Positions 26,726 through 36,035 of a stretch of 64,000 nt of DNA are shown in pieces. How positions within the stretch are numbered: position 1 is the stretch's first letter; every line of letters starts with the position of its first letter. Below the pieces are notes generated by a model. That model ran no database searches and was not told the DNA's origin. It saw only the letters and a program-made list of their open reading frames with translations. The position numbers and the translations under genes were made by a program. This DNA comes from Citrobacter tructae (GTDB lineage Bacteria > Pseudomonadota > Gammaproteobacteria > Enterobacterales > Enterobacteriaceae), in assembly GCF_004684345.1 (NCBI RefSeq), contig NZ_CP038469.1, forward strand, positions 2,232,001 to 2,296,000, written 5' to 3'.

Positions 26726-28141
26726 TTATTTCAGTCCTAACGCCGATTTCATGGTGTAAAACAGATCGGTTTGGTCGGTAAGGCCAACCACATTTGCCGC
26801 ATGTGGCCCATAGGCAGCAATACGCAACTGGCTGCCCGTATGCTCCTGAGATTCCTCTTCAGAGTTACCGTAGCTGATGACCATCACCGCGCCATCTTTC
26901 GTGTTCAGCGCCTGAGTCAGGCCTGGTGCTTTGGTATCAGGCGCCACAATCTGACTGGAATGCGCGTGATCGGCAGTCACCACCACCAGCGTATTGCCAT
27001 CTTTCTTCGCAAAAGCCAGCGCACGCTGTACTGCTTCGTCCAGATCGACCGTTTCACCTATCTGTCCGCACGGGTTAGCGGCGTGATCCTGTTTATCGAT
27101 TGACGCGCCTTCCACCTGCAGGAAGAAACCTTTTTCGTTTTTGCTTAACAGTTCAATTGCTTTATCCGTCATCTGTGCCAACGTCGGCACCGTGTCATTA
27201 CGTTTGACGTTTGGCGTACAGGTCACAACCGGTTTATCAATGTTGCCGTGATAAGAGGCTTTCGGTCCTTCCCAACGCACCGGCATGTTGCCCTCTGAGA
27301 ACAGCCCCAGCAGCGGTTTATCCTGATTCGCCTCGCCGATCGCCGCAAGCGTTGCGGCGTCACTCACCAGCTGATAGCCGCGAGCCTGTGCTTGCTCACG
27401 CAACGTTTTACCCTGCCATTCACCTGCCGCCGCAGTTTCAGCAAAGGTTTTTGCCCCACCCCCTAGCGTGACGTCGGCACGGGCATTCAACAATTGTTCG
27501 GTGATTGACCCTTTGCCGCCTTTTTCCAGCGCATTAGTCGGACATTTTTCACGCGTCACGCTCGGGCCGTAGCACTTTCGGGAGGTCACATGCGCGACCA
27601 GCGCGGCAGGAGTAGCATCCTGTAATTCTGCAGTGGAAACGTTGCCGGTCGCCAGACCTGCGGCTTTTGCCATTTCCAGAATCGTGGCGTGATCTTTTTC
27701 ATGGATATCAACGCCCAGCGCACCATTATAGGATTTGACCCCGGTGGTCCACGCCGTCGCCGATGCCGCAGAATCGGTCACATAATCGGGCTTACCCGTT
27801 TTCTTATCCAGCGAATAATGAGTGTATTGTCCGGTCAGGGGCAAGGCATCAATCCCTTTAAAAAAGCCGCCCGCACCTTCGGCATAATTTCGCGCTGCGG
27901 TAATTTCTGAGTCACCCATACCATCGCCGATCAGCAAAATAATATTTTTAGCAGGTTTATCAATCAGTGAATCACGCAAAGCAGCCGTTTGATCGCTGGT
28001 TAATCGACGAGCGCCACCCGGAGTGGTGATATCGCCCTGAGCGGCACGATTATCCAGAACCGGCATAGCAGATGATTCTGCATAAATAACCGGGGTAAAC
28101 AGCAAAGGTAACAGGGCAATAGCGATAGCGCTTTGTTTCAC
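26726..28141 (-). CDS. phoA: Alkaline phosphatase PhoA
   Basis: This 471-residue periplasmic zinc enzyme releases phosphate from monoesters when phosphate is scarce. It has a signal peptide of about 21 residues, MKQSAIAIALLPLLFTPVIYA. The nucleophile Ser lies in VTDSAASATAW. Metal ligands are visible in LLIGDGMGDSE and VVTADHAHSSQ. It starts at a GTG, as in E. coli, after GGAG. A Pho box lies about 60-80 bases upstream. Confidence 0.98.
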   Translation of the reverse strand: MKQSAIAIALLPLLFTPVIYAESSAMPVLDNRAAQGDITTPGGARRLTSDQTAALRDSLIDKPAKNIILLIGDGMGDSEITAARNYAEGAGGFFKGIDALPLTGQYTHYSLDKKTGKPDYVTDSAASATAWTTGVKSYNGALGVDIHEKDHATILEMAKAAGLATGNVSTAELQDATPAALVAHVTSRKCYGPSVTREKCPTNALEKGGKGSITEQLLNARADVTLGGGAKTFAETAAAGEWQGKTLREQAQARGYQLVSDAATLAAIGEANQDKPLLGLFSEGNMPVRWEGPKASYHGNIDKPVVTCTPNVKRNDTVPTLAQMTDKAIELLSKNEKGFFLQVEGASIDKQDHAANPCGQIGETVDLDEAVQRALAFAKKDGNTLVVVTADHAHSSQIVAPDTKAPGLTQALNTKDGAVMVISYGNSEEESQEHTGSQLRIAAYGPHAANVVGLTDQTDLFYTMKSALGLK

Positions 28142-28198
28142 TTTATTTTCTCCATGTATAAATACGGTAAAATTAAAACAAAGCGACTATAAGTATTT

Positions 28199-28222
28199 GA
28201 TGTGACACTTTTATGATGATTT
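28199..28222 (-). promoter_or_regulatory. Pho box of phoA
   Basis: On the minus strand ATCATCATAAAAGTGTCACA has the two direct half-sites of the Pho box (TCATCATAAAA-GTGTCACA) at the position seen in E. coli phoA. A TATAGT -10 lies downstream near 28190. Confidence 0.75.
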
Positions 28223-28247
28223 ATCGTCGAGAGGATCCACAGACACC

Positions 28248-28490
28248 TCAATACGCTCCAGGCACCCTCTCACCAGCGTCATGCAGGTTTGCTAAACAGG
28301 CTGGCATGCGGCTTACTCCCGCCAGTGCGCCCTCAAGATGACGAATCAGTATTTGCTGCTCATGCTTCGCCATCGTATGCAGCATTTCCATGATGACGCG
28401 CTCTAAGGTTTCTACCTGAGCGGCCAGATCCTCGGACTCTTCTTCTTTTTGGGCGAGCTTAAGTAATAACTCAGTGACGAGATTTTTCAT
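28248..28490 (-). CDS. iraP: Anti-adaptor IraP, altered C-terminus
   Basis: This 80-residue protein is homologous to IraP, which binds RssB and stabilises RpoS during phosphate starvation. The first ~55 residues (MKNLVTELLLKLAQKEEES... to HLEGALAGV) follow E. coli/Salmonella IraP, including the predicted coiled coil. After that the frame reads SRMPACLANL... and lacks the usual C-terminal tail ending in a KKLL-H motif. A shifted frame just after this point reads KPHASLFSKPA-stop, close to the KPDAS of E. coli, suggesting a frameshift or decay. It sits next to phoA as in E. coli. Its function may be altered. Confidence 0.75.
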   Translation of the reverse strand: MKNLVTELLLKLAQKEEESEDLAAQVETLERVIMEMLHTMAKHEQQILIRHLEGALAGVSRMPACLANLHDAGERVPGAY

Positions 28491-28698
28491 TTGCGTATTC
28501 CCTTAACAAAATATGGGTCACGGTAGCATTATGGCTCCCAACTGCCTAGGGGATGAAAGTTGTATTTTTAGCAGAAATAAAACGTTTTGCGAAAACAATC
28601 ACACCGCAAAATAAGATGAATTTGGTATTACGACAGAATTATTCAATATAAAAGGGTGAGAAGCTTAATAATCACCCAGAAATATAATACAAACTTAT

Positions 28699-28733
28699 GG
28701 ATTAACACCGCCAACAGCCACCGGTGTTAATCC
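28699..28733 (-). terminator. Strong hairpin after the MdtG-like gene
   Basis: GGATTAACACCG and CGGTGTTAATCC form a perfect 12-bp stem with an 11-base loop. It lies directly after the MFS stop codon. The T-run is weak. Confidence 0.65.
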
Positions 28734-28738
28734 GCCAT

Positions 28739-29935
28739 TCAACGCGTGCGACGCCGACGTCGCAACGCGACAGCCAACTGCCAGATGTTAATTAGTACAA
28801 TGCTCGCGGTCGCGATAAACACCCAGCGAAAACCTGCCATTGCCGACACAGTAGCGCCCATTAACGGCCCGGCAACGTTGCCAAGATACATAAACGACTG
28901 GTTATACCCGAAAATACGTCCGGTAATCTGGTCGCTGGAGTATTTCACCAGCAGAGTCTGCACAGCGGGGAGCATTGCGCCATCGGCAAAGCCGAGCAGG
29001 AAACGCAATACCCCTAACTGCAACGGCGTTGTGACCCAAGACATGGCAAAAAATAACACCACCGCGAAGATTAACGTCGCCATGAGGATCCGCTCAGTGC
29101 CAATTCTGTCGCCCAGCTTTCCAAGCCGGGGCGCTGAAATAAGGGCTGATATACCGGGAACCGAGGCAATCAGCCCGCTGAGAAAGGCAATATTACTGCT
29201 GTCTGGTACCATCGATTTGATAAACAACGCCAGAATAGGACCGATAGAGCCATTACACAGCTGAATAACCATAGTGGTAAAGAACAGGCTGATCACCAAT
29301 GCAGGATAAGGCAGCGAGGCGAAAACAGCCTTACCGCTTAAGCGTTCACTTTTTTTAATCGTCGGGCGTACGCCCTCTTTGATTAAGAACAGTGTGACCA
29401 GGAAACTGACCACCAGTAGCGCGGCGGTAATACAAAATACCGCGCGTAAGCCCACGTGATCGGCAATAAAGCCGCCCATCAACGGCCCGCCAATGACGCC
29501 GCTAATTTGTGCCGTAGAGAGCGTACTCAGCGCCCAGCCGCTGCGATCGCGCGGGACTTGCGACGCCACCAATGCCATCGCATTAGGGATGTATCCCGAC
29601 GTTAACCCCATCACACCGCGCAGCAAGAAAAGCTGCCAGACGTTGGTCGCAAAGGCCTGCAGTAAAATCGCAATCGCCATCCCCAGCGAGGCTCGCAACA
29701 GCATCAGCTTACGCCCTTTGCGGTCGGCTAAACTGCCCCACATCGGCGAAACAATGGCAGAAATCAGAAACGTAATGCTAAACGTTAAGCCAGACCACAT
29801 CGACAGAGCTTCATGCGAGGTCACCCCTAGCTGGGAGACGTAGAGCGGTAAGAAAGGCAGGATTTGGCTGATCGCCAGGCCGGTAAAAAAGCATCCGAAC
29901 CAAACGGAAATAAGATTAACTTTCCAGGATTCCAT
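28739..29935 (-). CDS. MdtG-like MFS multidrug exporter
   Basis: This 398-residue major-facilitator protein with 12 hydrophobic segments resembles E. coli MdtG (YceE) along its length. Shared features include the MFS signature WGSLADRKGRKLMLLR and APRLGKLGDRIG. It is probably a drug/proton antiporter of the inner membrane; its substrate is unknown. In E. coli iraP adjoins ddlA directly, so this gene is an extra gene at that junction and probably a paralogue of mdtG elsewhere. It is divergent from ddlA. Confidence 0.8.
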   Translation of the reverse strand: MESWKVNLISVWFGCFFTGLAISQILPFLPLYVSQLGVTSHEALSMWSGLTFSITFLISAIVSPMWGSLADRKGRKLMLLRASLGMAIAILLQAFATNVWQLFLLRGVMGLTSGYIPNAMALVASQVPRDRSGWALSTLSTAQISGVIGGPLMGGFIADHVGLRAVFCITAALLVVSFLVTLFLIKEGVRPTIKKSERLSGKAVFASLPYPALVISLFFTTMVIQLCNGSIGPILALFIKSMVPDSSNIAFLSGLIASVPGISALISAPRLGKLGDRIGTERILMATLIFAVVLFFAMSWVTTPLQLGVLRFLLGFADGAMLPAVQTLLVKYSSDQITGRIFGYNQSFMYLGNVAGPLMGATVSAMAGFRWVFIATASIVLINIWQLAVALRRRRRTR

Positions 29936-30235
29936 ATGGACTCATAACGGTAAGTAGCTGAAAACTGCGAGCAGCTTAACAAATTTGACGTGCAAACGAG
30001 GGTGTTGATGTGCGATACCTCACAGTTTAGTATTTTATCTCCCCGCTCATCATATTTGTGATATTCATCACACATATCCCTTATTTATTACAGGGGATTA
30101 TGCTTACCTCTGCACCTCTGGGTTAAAGCGTATTGTTCCCCTGCGCTTTGCGAAAACATTCTGCCAGAAGCCGAGGAATCCTGCGTTTTGTCGTGGTAAT
30201 GTATGTGCTTTGCATTCATGGAATGGGTTTTTAAG
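29936..30235. promoter_or_regulatory. Divergent promoter region of the MdtG-like gene and ddlA
   Basis: This 300-base gap separates divergent start codons and must hold both promoters. No operator or RNA element could be assigned. Confidence 0.35.
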
Positions 30236-31330
30236 ATGGCAAAGTTGCGGGTAGGAATCGTATTTGGTGGTAAATCAGCAGAACATGAAGTGTCATTGCA
30301 ATCGGCAAAAAATATTGTCGATGCCATCGACAAGGCTCGCTTTGATGTTGTGCTGTTAGGTATTGATAAACAAGGGCAATGGCACGTCAGTGATGCCAGT
30401 AACTACCTGCTTAATGCCAACGACCCGGCACATATTGCGTTGCGTCCTTCAACAACCAGCCTGGCGCAAGTACCGGGAAAACAAGAACACCAGTTGATTG
30501 ACGCGCACAGTGGTCAGCCGCTGCCAACCGTCGATGTTATTTTCCCTATTGTACACGGTACGCTGGGCGAAGATGGTTCTCTGCAAGGCATGCTGCGCGT
30601 GGCGAATCTACCGTTTGTTGGGTCCGACGTACTGGGCTCGGCAGCGTGCATGGATAAAGATGTGACCAAACGCCTACTGCGCGATGCCGGATTAAACATC
30701 GCGCCATTTATTACGCTCACCCGCGCTAACCGCAATAGCATCAGCTTCTCAGAGGTTGAATCCCGTCTGGGCCTGCCGCTGTTCGTCAAGCCGGCTAATC
30801 AGGGATCGTCCGTTGGCGTCAGCAAAGTCACCAACGAAGCCCAGTACAATCAGGCCGTGGCGCTGGCGTTTGAGTTTGATCATAAAGTGGTAGTGGAACA
30901 AGGGATCAACGGGCGTGAGATCGAATGCGCGGTGCTGGGTAACGATCATCCGCAGGCCAGCACCTGCGGCGAGATTGTTCTGAACAGTGATTTTTACGCC
31001 TATGACACCAAGTACATTGACGACAACGGTGCCAAAGTGGTGGTCCCTGCAGACATTTCCCCGCTGATTAACGACAAGATCCGCGAGATTGCGATCCAGG
31101 CTTATCAAACGCTGGGCTGCGCTGGCATGGCGCGTGTGGATGTGTTCTTAACCGCAGAAAATGAAGTGGTGATCAATGAGATCAACACGCTGCCGGGCTT
31201 CACCAATATCAGTATGTATCCAAAACTGTGGCAGGCGAGCGGCTTAGGCTATACCGATCTGATCACCCGTCTGATCGAACTGGCGCTGGAGCGTCACGCT
31301 GCAGACAGCGCGCTGAAAACCAGCATGTAA
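30236..31330 (+). CDS. ddlA: D-alanine--D-alanine ligase DdlA
   Basis: This 364-residue ATP-grasp enzyme joins two D-alanines for peptidoglycan synthesis. Motifs include the N-terminal GGKSAEHEVSL, KPANQGSSVGVSKV and VINEINTLPGFT. The start MAKLRVGIVFGGKS at 30236 gives the exact E. coli length; upstream codons in the ORF are rejected. The 3' end carries a 13-base tandem duplication spanning the stop. Confidence 0.97.
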   Translation: MAKLRVGIVFGGKSAEHEVSLQSAKNIVDAIDKARFDVVLLGIDKQGQWHVSDASNYLLNANDPAHIALRPSTTSLAQVPGKQEHQLIDAHSGQPLPTVDVIFPIVHGTLGEDGSLQGMLRVANLPFVGSDVLGSAACMDKDVTKRLLRDAGLNIAPFITLTRANRNSISFSEVESRLGLPLFVKPANQGSSVGVSKVTNEAQYNQAVALAFEFDHKVVVEQGINGREIECAVLGNDHPQASTCGEIVLNSDFYAYDTKYIDDNGAKVVVPADISPLINDKIREIAIQAYQTLGCAGMARVDVFLTAENEVVINEINTLPGFTNISMYPKLWQASGLGYTDLITRLIELALERHAADSALKTSM

Positions 31331-31341
31331 AACCAGCATGT
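31316..31341 (+). repeat. 13-base tandem duplication at the ddlA stop
   Basis: AAAACCAGCATGT occurs twice in direct tandem (31316-31328 and 31329-31341). The first copy contains the end of ddlA and its stop codon begins at the junction, so the protein is unchanged. Confidence 0.85.
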
Positions 31342-31351
31342 AAAACCCGCC

Positions 31352-31379
31352 AGGATGCTCAATCGCTATTGGGCATCCT
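31352..31379. terminator. Bidirectional terminator between ddlA and yaiZ
   Basis: AGGATGCTCAAT pairs with ATTGGGCATCCT (one G-T pair) around a 4-base loop. The stem overlaps the yaiZ stop codon and can serve both convergent genes. No strong T-run. Confidence 0.6.
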
Positions 31380-31584
31380 GCGCTTCATCATCTTCCACGC
31401 GGCGACGAATAATTAATCCTGCAAGCCAAAAGCTAATCACCCAGGTGACCAGCCCTACCGCATAGGTTTGCCATCCCTTCGCTTCAAAGCCCAGTAATCC
31501 CACCACACCGTTGAGAATAAAAATAAGCCCAATGGCAAACGCATAATAATGCCAATCGCGGCGAAGTTTTACAGGCAGGTTCAT
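31366..31584 (-). CDS. yaiZ: Inner-membrane protein YaiZ
   Basis: This 72-residue membrane protein has two predicted spans (about 12-32 and 40-60) and is nearly identical to E. coli YaiZ through RRDWHYYAFAIGLIF. Its function is unknown. The start at 31584 (MNLPVKLRRD) matches E. coli; the 15-codon extension is rejected. Confidence 0.92.
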   Translation of the reverse strand: MNLPVKLRRDWHYYAFAIGLIFILNGVVGLLGFEAKGWQTYAVGLVTWVISFWLAGLIIRRRVEDDEAQDAQ

Positions 31585-31846
31585 AGCAGCTCCGAAAGAA
31601 TCACAACATAAAGCAGCATCCTCGCACATTTCTCTGTGGCGGTCTGTGGCGTATGCGGAATTTCTTAAATGTAATAAAATTTCACTTAAAGTTGCGTATT
31701 TGTGATGGGAAACATAAAACCAGAATCCAGGAATAATCCCTGGTCGAAATTACCATCATTCTGATATTGACAATCCCGATCACCTGTCAGACTCACTGTC
31801 AGTTACTGGCATTTTGTCAAGAGCAGGTTGTTTCTGGAGGTCTTTC

Positions 31847-32170
31847 ATGGCTGATTTTACGCTGTCAAAATTCCCGTTTAAGGGCAAGCATCGGGATCCC
31901 TCCTCCCTGACTGGCAACATTGTCTATGCCATCTTTGTGCTGTTTTGTTTTTGGGTCGGGGCGCAGGTGTTAACCCTGCTGGCTCACGCACCCGGTATTT
32001 ATGAACAGCTGATGCAACTGCAAATGCAAGAGAGCGGACGCCCGCGGATCGAAATTGGCTTAGGCGTCGGCACGATTTTTGGTTTGATACCCTTCCTGGC
32101 AGGCGGTCTGATTCTTGGCACCATCGCGGCAATATTGAGCTGGCGCCAACGCCATCATAAAGATGGCTGA
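31847..32170 (+). CDS. yaiY: Inner-membrane protein YaiY
   Basis: This 107-residue protein has two hydrophobic segments (about 24-46 and 76-100) and matches E. coli YaiY (DUF2755 type), whose function is unknown. The ATG at 31847 follows GGAGG; the upstream ORF codons are rejected. Its last 16 bases overlap the 3' end of convergent yaiW. Confidence 0.92.
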   Translation: MADFTLSKFPFKGKHRDPSSLTGNIVYAIFVLFCFWVGAQVLTLLAHAPGIYEQLMQLQMQESGRPRIEIGLGVGTIFGLIPFLAGGLILGTIAAILSWRQRHHKDG

Positions 32171-33258
32171 TTCATACATTTTGCCCGCCGCTCGTCCACC
32201 CGTTTCGCAAACCATGCGGTGGTCAGATTACGGGTAATCTTCGGACTCTCGAGCTGAATGCCCGGCAGCATTTCGCGGGGTAACGTTCTACCTGTCTTCG
32301 CTTCTGCCAGCTTATACACGTTCTCGTACAGCGCCGTCTCTTCAAATGCGAGGCTGTCCCCTTTTTGCAGTTGACGGTGGATATCACTCTCGCTCATCCC
32401 CAGCTTTCCGGCCAGCTTACGTACCGCCAGCTCTGTTTTCCCCGGCTCGTTGCTGTCATAACGAATCAAATCACCGTCCAGCGCCAGCTTCACACCGCTA
32501 GCTTTACTGACAGCGTTCTGGAACGCCGCATTACGGCTGGCGTACCAGCCGGCATTAAAATCGGCGAAACGGAAGATAGGTGCGCTGTAGTTCGCCGGAT
32601 AATTCAACAAGTGATACGTCCCGAACCACAGCCCTCCGCGGCGGGTAAACACTTCCTGACGTACCGTCCCCGCCATTTTCCACGGATAGCCTGCGGTATG
32701 CTGTTCTGCAAACGCAATGCTGACCTGCATTGGGCCGCCGGTATGCACCGGATTAAGCGAACCGAACAACGTCTGTCCCATCGGCACCATATTGATAAAA
32801 TCATCAAAAATAGCGCTCAGCTGCTTTTCCGTCTTTACCGAATCCAGACGCTCGCTGTAGCTTTTCCCCGTCGGGGAGTTAATCTTCAGCGCGGTGTGCA
32901 CCACAAACAGCGGAATATGCATACGCTCAGCGCGACGGTCGATCTCTTTCCAGGCAATTTTACTTAAACCAGGAACGACCGGATCGGCCTGATAGTTAGA
33001 CTCCTGCTGCGCCACCGCCAGCACCGAACAGACGTTCTCGACCGTCGGTGCCAGCTTCTGGCTTTCAAACGTCTTCGCCAGATCCTGCGCCCAGGCGTCT
33101 CTGTCCTTCACGCTGGACGGCATTTTCTGGCGTACCACGCTCGCCACATCGACGGCTTTCTCCCCTTTTTTTAACGGCTGTGAAGGTTGGCTACTACATC
33201 CCACCAGCGCCAACGCCGCCAGACAAGACCAGGGATAAAGACGGGAAACCGTCGACAT
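32155..33258 (-). CDS. yaiW: Surface-exposed lipoprotein YaiW
   Basis: This 367-residue lipoprotein of the DUF1615 family matches E. coli YaiW. It has a signal peptide with lipobox LALVGC (Cys about residue 21). In E. coli it sits at the outer membrane and works with SbmA in sensitivity to proline-rich antimicrobial peptides. It starts 14 bases after the sbmA stop, giving an sbmA-yaiW operon. Confidence 0.95.
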   Translation of the reverse strand: MSTVSRLYPWSCLAALALVGCSSQPSQPLKKGEKAVDVASVVRQKMPSSVKDRDAWAQDLAKTFESQKLAPTVENVCSVLAVAQQESNYQADPVVPGLSKIAWKEIDRRAERMHIPLFVVHTALKINSPTGKSYSERLDSVKTEKQLSAIFDDFINMVPMGQTLFGSLNPVHTGGPMQVSIAFAEQHTAGYPWKMAGTVRQEVFTRRGGLWFGTYHLLNYPANYSAPIFRFADFNAGWYASRNAAFQNAVSKASGVKLALDGDLIRYDSNEPGKTELAVRKLAGKLGMSESDIHRQLQKGDSLAFEETALYENVYKLAEAKTGRTLPREMLPGIQLESPKITRNLTTAWFAKRVDERRAKCMNQPSL

Positions 33259-33272
33259 AACATCTCCTTTTG

Positions 33273-34493
33273 TTAGCTAAGAGTATGGGTAACTGCCTGA
33301 ATCTCCTGGCCATCCAGCTCACGTTCGAAGCTGCGCAGACGCTTATAGATAGACATCAATTCAACTAACGTCGTCCAGGAGTTAATCAGATACTGGAACG
33401 ATCCGCGCACCTGACCAAACACGTTGGTGATTTGCGTCATCAGACCGAGCGTAATCGTACCGGCAACAATTGACGGAAACAGCAGGAACAACCCGAAAAC
33501 ATTATCCACCTGCAGGTACAGAATACGGGCAATATTAAAGTACATGTAGTGAAAATAGAGGCGGAAGTAGTTCTGGCGTACCGCGTGAAACAGTTCACGC
33601 ACCGTCGGCGGCGTCGCGCGATTCGCATCATCTTCGCCGTATACCAGTTCTTTACGATAGGCGGCTTCCACTCGCTGGTTTTTAAACTCCAGCCCAGGAA
33701 GTTTGATCCCGACGACCGCCAGCAGCCCGGTTCCCATCAACGACCAGACAATGGCAGCAATCACCAGGCCATAAGGAATATGTCCGACAATCGGCAGGTC
33801 GGGGACATGCGCAGACAGCGTGACCAGCACCGGTAAGAAGGCAATCAGCGTCATAATCGCGTTGATAAAACTGACGCCCATATCTTCCAGCGTGGAGGCA
33901 AAACGCATGGTGTCTTCCTGCACACGCTGCGCGGCACCTTCGATATGACGCAGATGCTGCCAGTGCGCCATATAATGTTCGTTCATCGCGGTGCGCCAGC
34001 GGAACACATAATGGCTGACGAAGAAATTATTCATCACACCAATCACTACGGCAATCAGCGCAATGCCGAGAAAGATGCCCACTTCATGATAGAACTGCTC
34101 AATCTTCACCTTATGAGGCGCGCTCAATGCGGTTTGAATCAGGTCGTAGAACGGCGCATACCAGGCGTTGACAGCGACCCCGACTTCAACCAGAAACCAG
34201 GTTACGAAGATAATCAGCGACGTGCCCAATATGGACCAGTACTGCCAGCGGTGTGGGCAGTAGATAAACCAGAACACGGCGAACAGGCCGACGCAGAGAG
34301 TGTAATACGCGTAAAAGATCAGGTAATCCAGCGACCAGAATCGGGCGGCGCTGATAGGAACATCACCCGATGCGCCGGTGATATGTGCAACCCAGGCTCC
34401 CCCACCTGCCTGCCAGAATACGACGGCGACCAGTGCCCAAATAAATGCCGAAATAAAGAACGGTCCCGGCTTTGGGAAAAAAGACTTAAACAT
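33273..34493 (-). CDS. sbmA: Peptide antibiotic transporter SbmA
   Basis: This 406-residue inner-membrane protein imports microcins B17 and J25, bleomycin and proline-rich peptides using the proton gradient. It has several membrane segments and the SbmA/BacA-like membrane domain, without an ABC nucleotide-binding domain. Length and ends (MFKSFFPKPGPFFIS...) match E. coli SbmA. First gene of the sbmA-yaiW operon. Confidence 0.97.
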   Translation of the reverse strand: MFKSFFPKPGPFFISAFIWALVAVVFWQAGGGAWVAHITGASGDVPISAARFWSLDYLIFYAYYTLCVGLFAVFWFIYCPHRWQYWSILGTSLIIFVTWFLVEVGVAVNAWYAPFYDLIQTALSAPHKVKIEQFYHEVGIFLGIALIAVVIGVMNNFFVSHYVFRWRTAMNEHYMAHWQHLRHIEGAAQRVQEDTMRFASTLEDMGVSFINAIMTLIAFLPVLVTLSAHVPDLPIVGHIPYGLVIAAIVWSLMGTGLLAVVGIKLPGLEFKNQRVEAAYRKELVYGEDDANRATPPTVRELFHAVRQNYFRLYFHYMYFNIARILYLQVDNVFGLFLLFPSIVAGTITLGLMTQITNVFGQVRGSFQYLINSWTTLVELMSIYKRLRSFERELDGQEIQAVTHTLS

Positions 34494-34876
34494 AGTGCTC
34501 TCCTGCTAACTTCTTATCGTTATGACGACTGCTGTGCATTTGCCAGCGTTCAAACGATGGCAAGACGGCTAACGCCCAATAAACACATGCTGAAACCGAC
34601 AATTGTGACCAGAACCGACGCGCTTAGTTCGCTATCAACCCTGAAGAATTGTTTCTATGGTTTTCATGCCAAACAGCGTTCCGGCATATTCAGATTATCG
34701 CAGCGCGAGATCACAAAAGCGAACATCCACTCTGGGGGAAAAGGTAACGTTTACTCATCGTTACGTTTTTCACACTATCATTGGCGTAATAGCGCTTTGC
34801 AATATGCCGTTGAGTAGTATAAATACGCATACGCACGTCATCCTTTTTTACTTCCTCTAACTCATGGACACCACCG
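34494..34876. promoter_or_regulatory. 383-base gap between divergent sbmA and ampH
   Basis: The gap holds the promoters of sbmA (left) and ampH (right). E. coli sbmA is sigma-E dependent, but I could not fix the -35/-10 here. No repeat or RNA gene is recognised. Confidence 0.35.
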
Positions 34877-36034
34877 TTGAAACGTAGTCTGCTTTTTTCT
34901 GCCGCGCTGTGTGCGGCGTCATTGACATCTGTCCAGGCCGCACAGCCTATAACCGCTCCAGTCTTCGCCTCTGATATCGTCGATCGTTATGCCGATCATA
35001 TCTACTACGGCAGCGGGGCTACAGGGATGGCGCTCGTGGTAATTGATGGTAATCAGCGTGTGTTTCGCAGCTTTGGCGAAACGCGTCCCGGCAATAATGT
35101 TCATCCGCAGCTGGATTCGGTGATCCGCATCGCCTCGATTACCAAATTAATGACCAGCGAGATGCTGGTGAAATTACTCGATCAGGGCACGGTAAAACTG
35201 AACGACCCATTGAGTAAATATGCGCCACCCGGTGCACGGGTCCCGACATATCAGGGCACGCCAATCACGCTGGTGAATCTGGCGACTCATACCAGCGCCC
35301 TGCCACGCGAGCAGCCTGGCGGCGCGGCAAAACGCCCGGTATTCGTCTGGCCAACGCGCGAGCAGCGCTGGAGTTACCTCTCAACCGCCACGCTGAAAGC
35401 CGCCCCCGGATCGCAGGCATCTTACTCGAATCTGGCGTTTGACCTGCTGGCTGATGCGCTGGCCTCCGCATCCGGTAAGCCTTATCCGCAGCTGTTTGAA
35501 GAGAAAATCACCCGACCGCTCGGGATGAAAGACACTACATTCACCCCCTCCCCCGATCAGTGCAAGCGACTGATGATCGCCGAAAAAGGGGCCAGCCCGT
35601 GTAACAATACGCTGGCTGCAATGGGCAGCGGCGGCGTCTATTCAACGCCTGGCGATATGATGCGCTGGATGCAGCAGTACCTCTCATCTGACTTTTATCA
35701 GCGTAGTCAGCAGGCAGACCGGATGCAGACGCTGATTTATCAGCGCGCGCAGTTAACTAAAGTGATTGGCATGGACGTGCCAGGCAAAGCCGATGCGCTT
35801 GGCCTGGGCTGGGTCTATATGGCACCGAAGAATGGCCGACCGGGAATTATTCAAAAAACCGGCGGTGGCGGTGGATTCATCACCTATATGGCGATGATCC
35901 CGCAGAAAAACGTTGGGGCCTTTATCGTGGTAACCCGTTCTCCACTGACCCGATTTACTAATATGAGCGACGGTATCAACGATCTGGTCGCTGAATTAAG
36001 TGGAAACAAACCACAGGTCGTTCCCGCATCCTGA
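34877..36034 (+). CDS. ampH: Penicillin-binding protein AmpH
   Basis: The 385-residue class C beta-lactamase-like enzyme acts in the periplasm as a DD-carboxypeptidase/endopeptidase in peptidoglycan recycling. It has a signal peptide (about 1-21), SITK at 87-90 with the active Ser, YSN in ASYSNLAF and a KTGG near residue 330. The start is TTG at 34877, which gives the E. coli N-terminus MKRSLLFSA; no in-frame ATG lies upstream. No strong SD. Confidence 0.95.
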   Translation: MKRSLLFSAALCAASLTSVQAAQPITAPVFASDIVDRYADHIYYGSGATGMALVVIDGNQRVFRSFGETRPGNNVHPQLDSVIRIASITKLMTSEMLVKLLDQGTVKLNDPLSKYAPPGARVPTYQGTPITLVNLATHTSALPREQPGGAAKRPVFVWPTREQRWSYLSTATLKAAPGSQASYSNLAFDLLADALASASGKPYPQLFEEKITRPLGMKDTTFTPSPDQCKRLMIAEKGASPCNNTLAAMGSGGVYSTPGDMMRWMQQYLSSDFYQRSQQADRMQTLIYQRAQLTKVIGMDVPGKADALGLGWVYMAPKNGRPGIIQKTGGGGGFITYMAMIPQKNVGAFIVVTRSPLTRFTNMSDGINDLVAELSGNKPQVVPAS

Positions 36035-36035
36035 T

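Noticed and set aside
33945..34817. 290-codon plus-strand ORF covering the sbmA start and the ampH promoter
   Set aside because: Mostly antisense to sbmA; no family resemblance, no SD.
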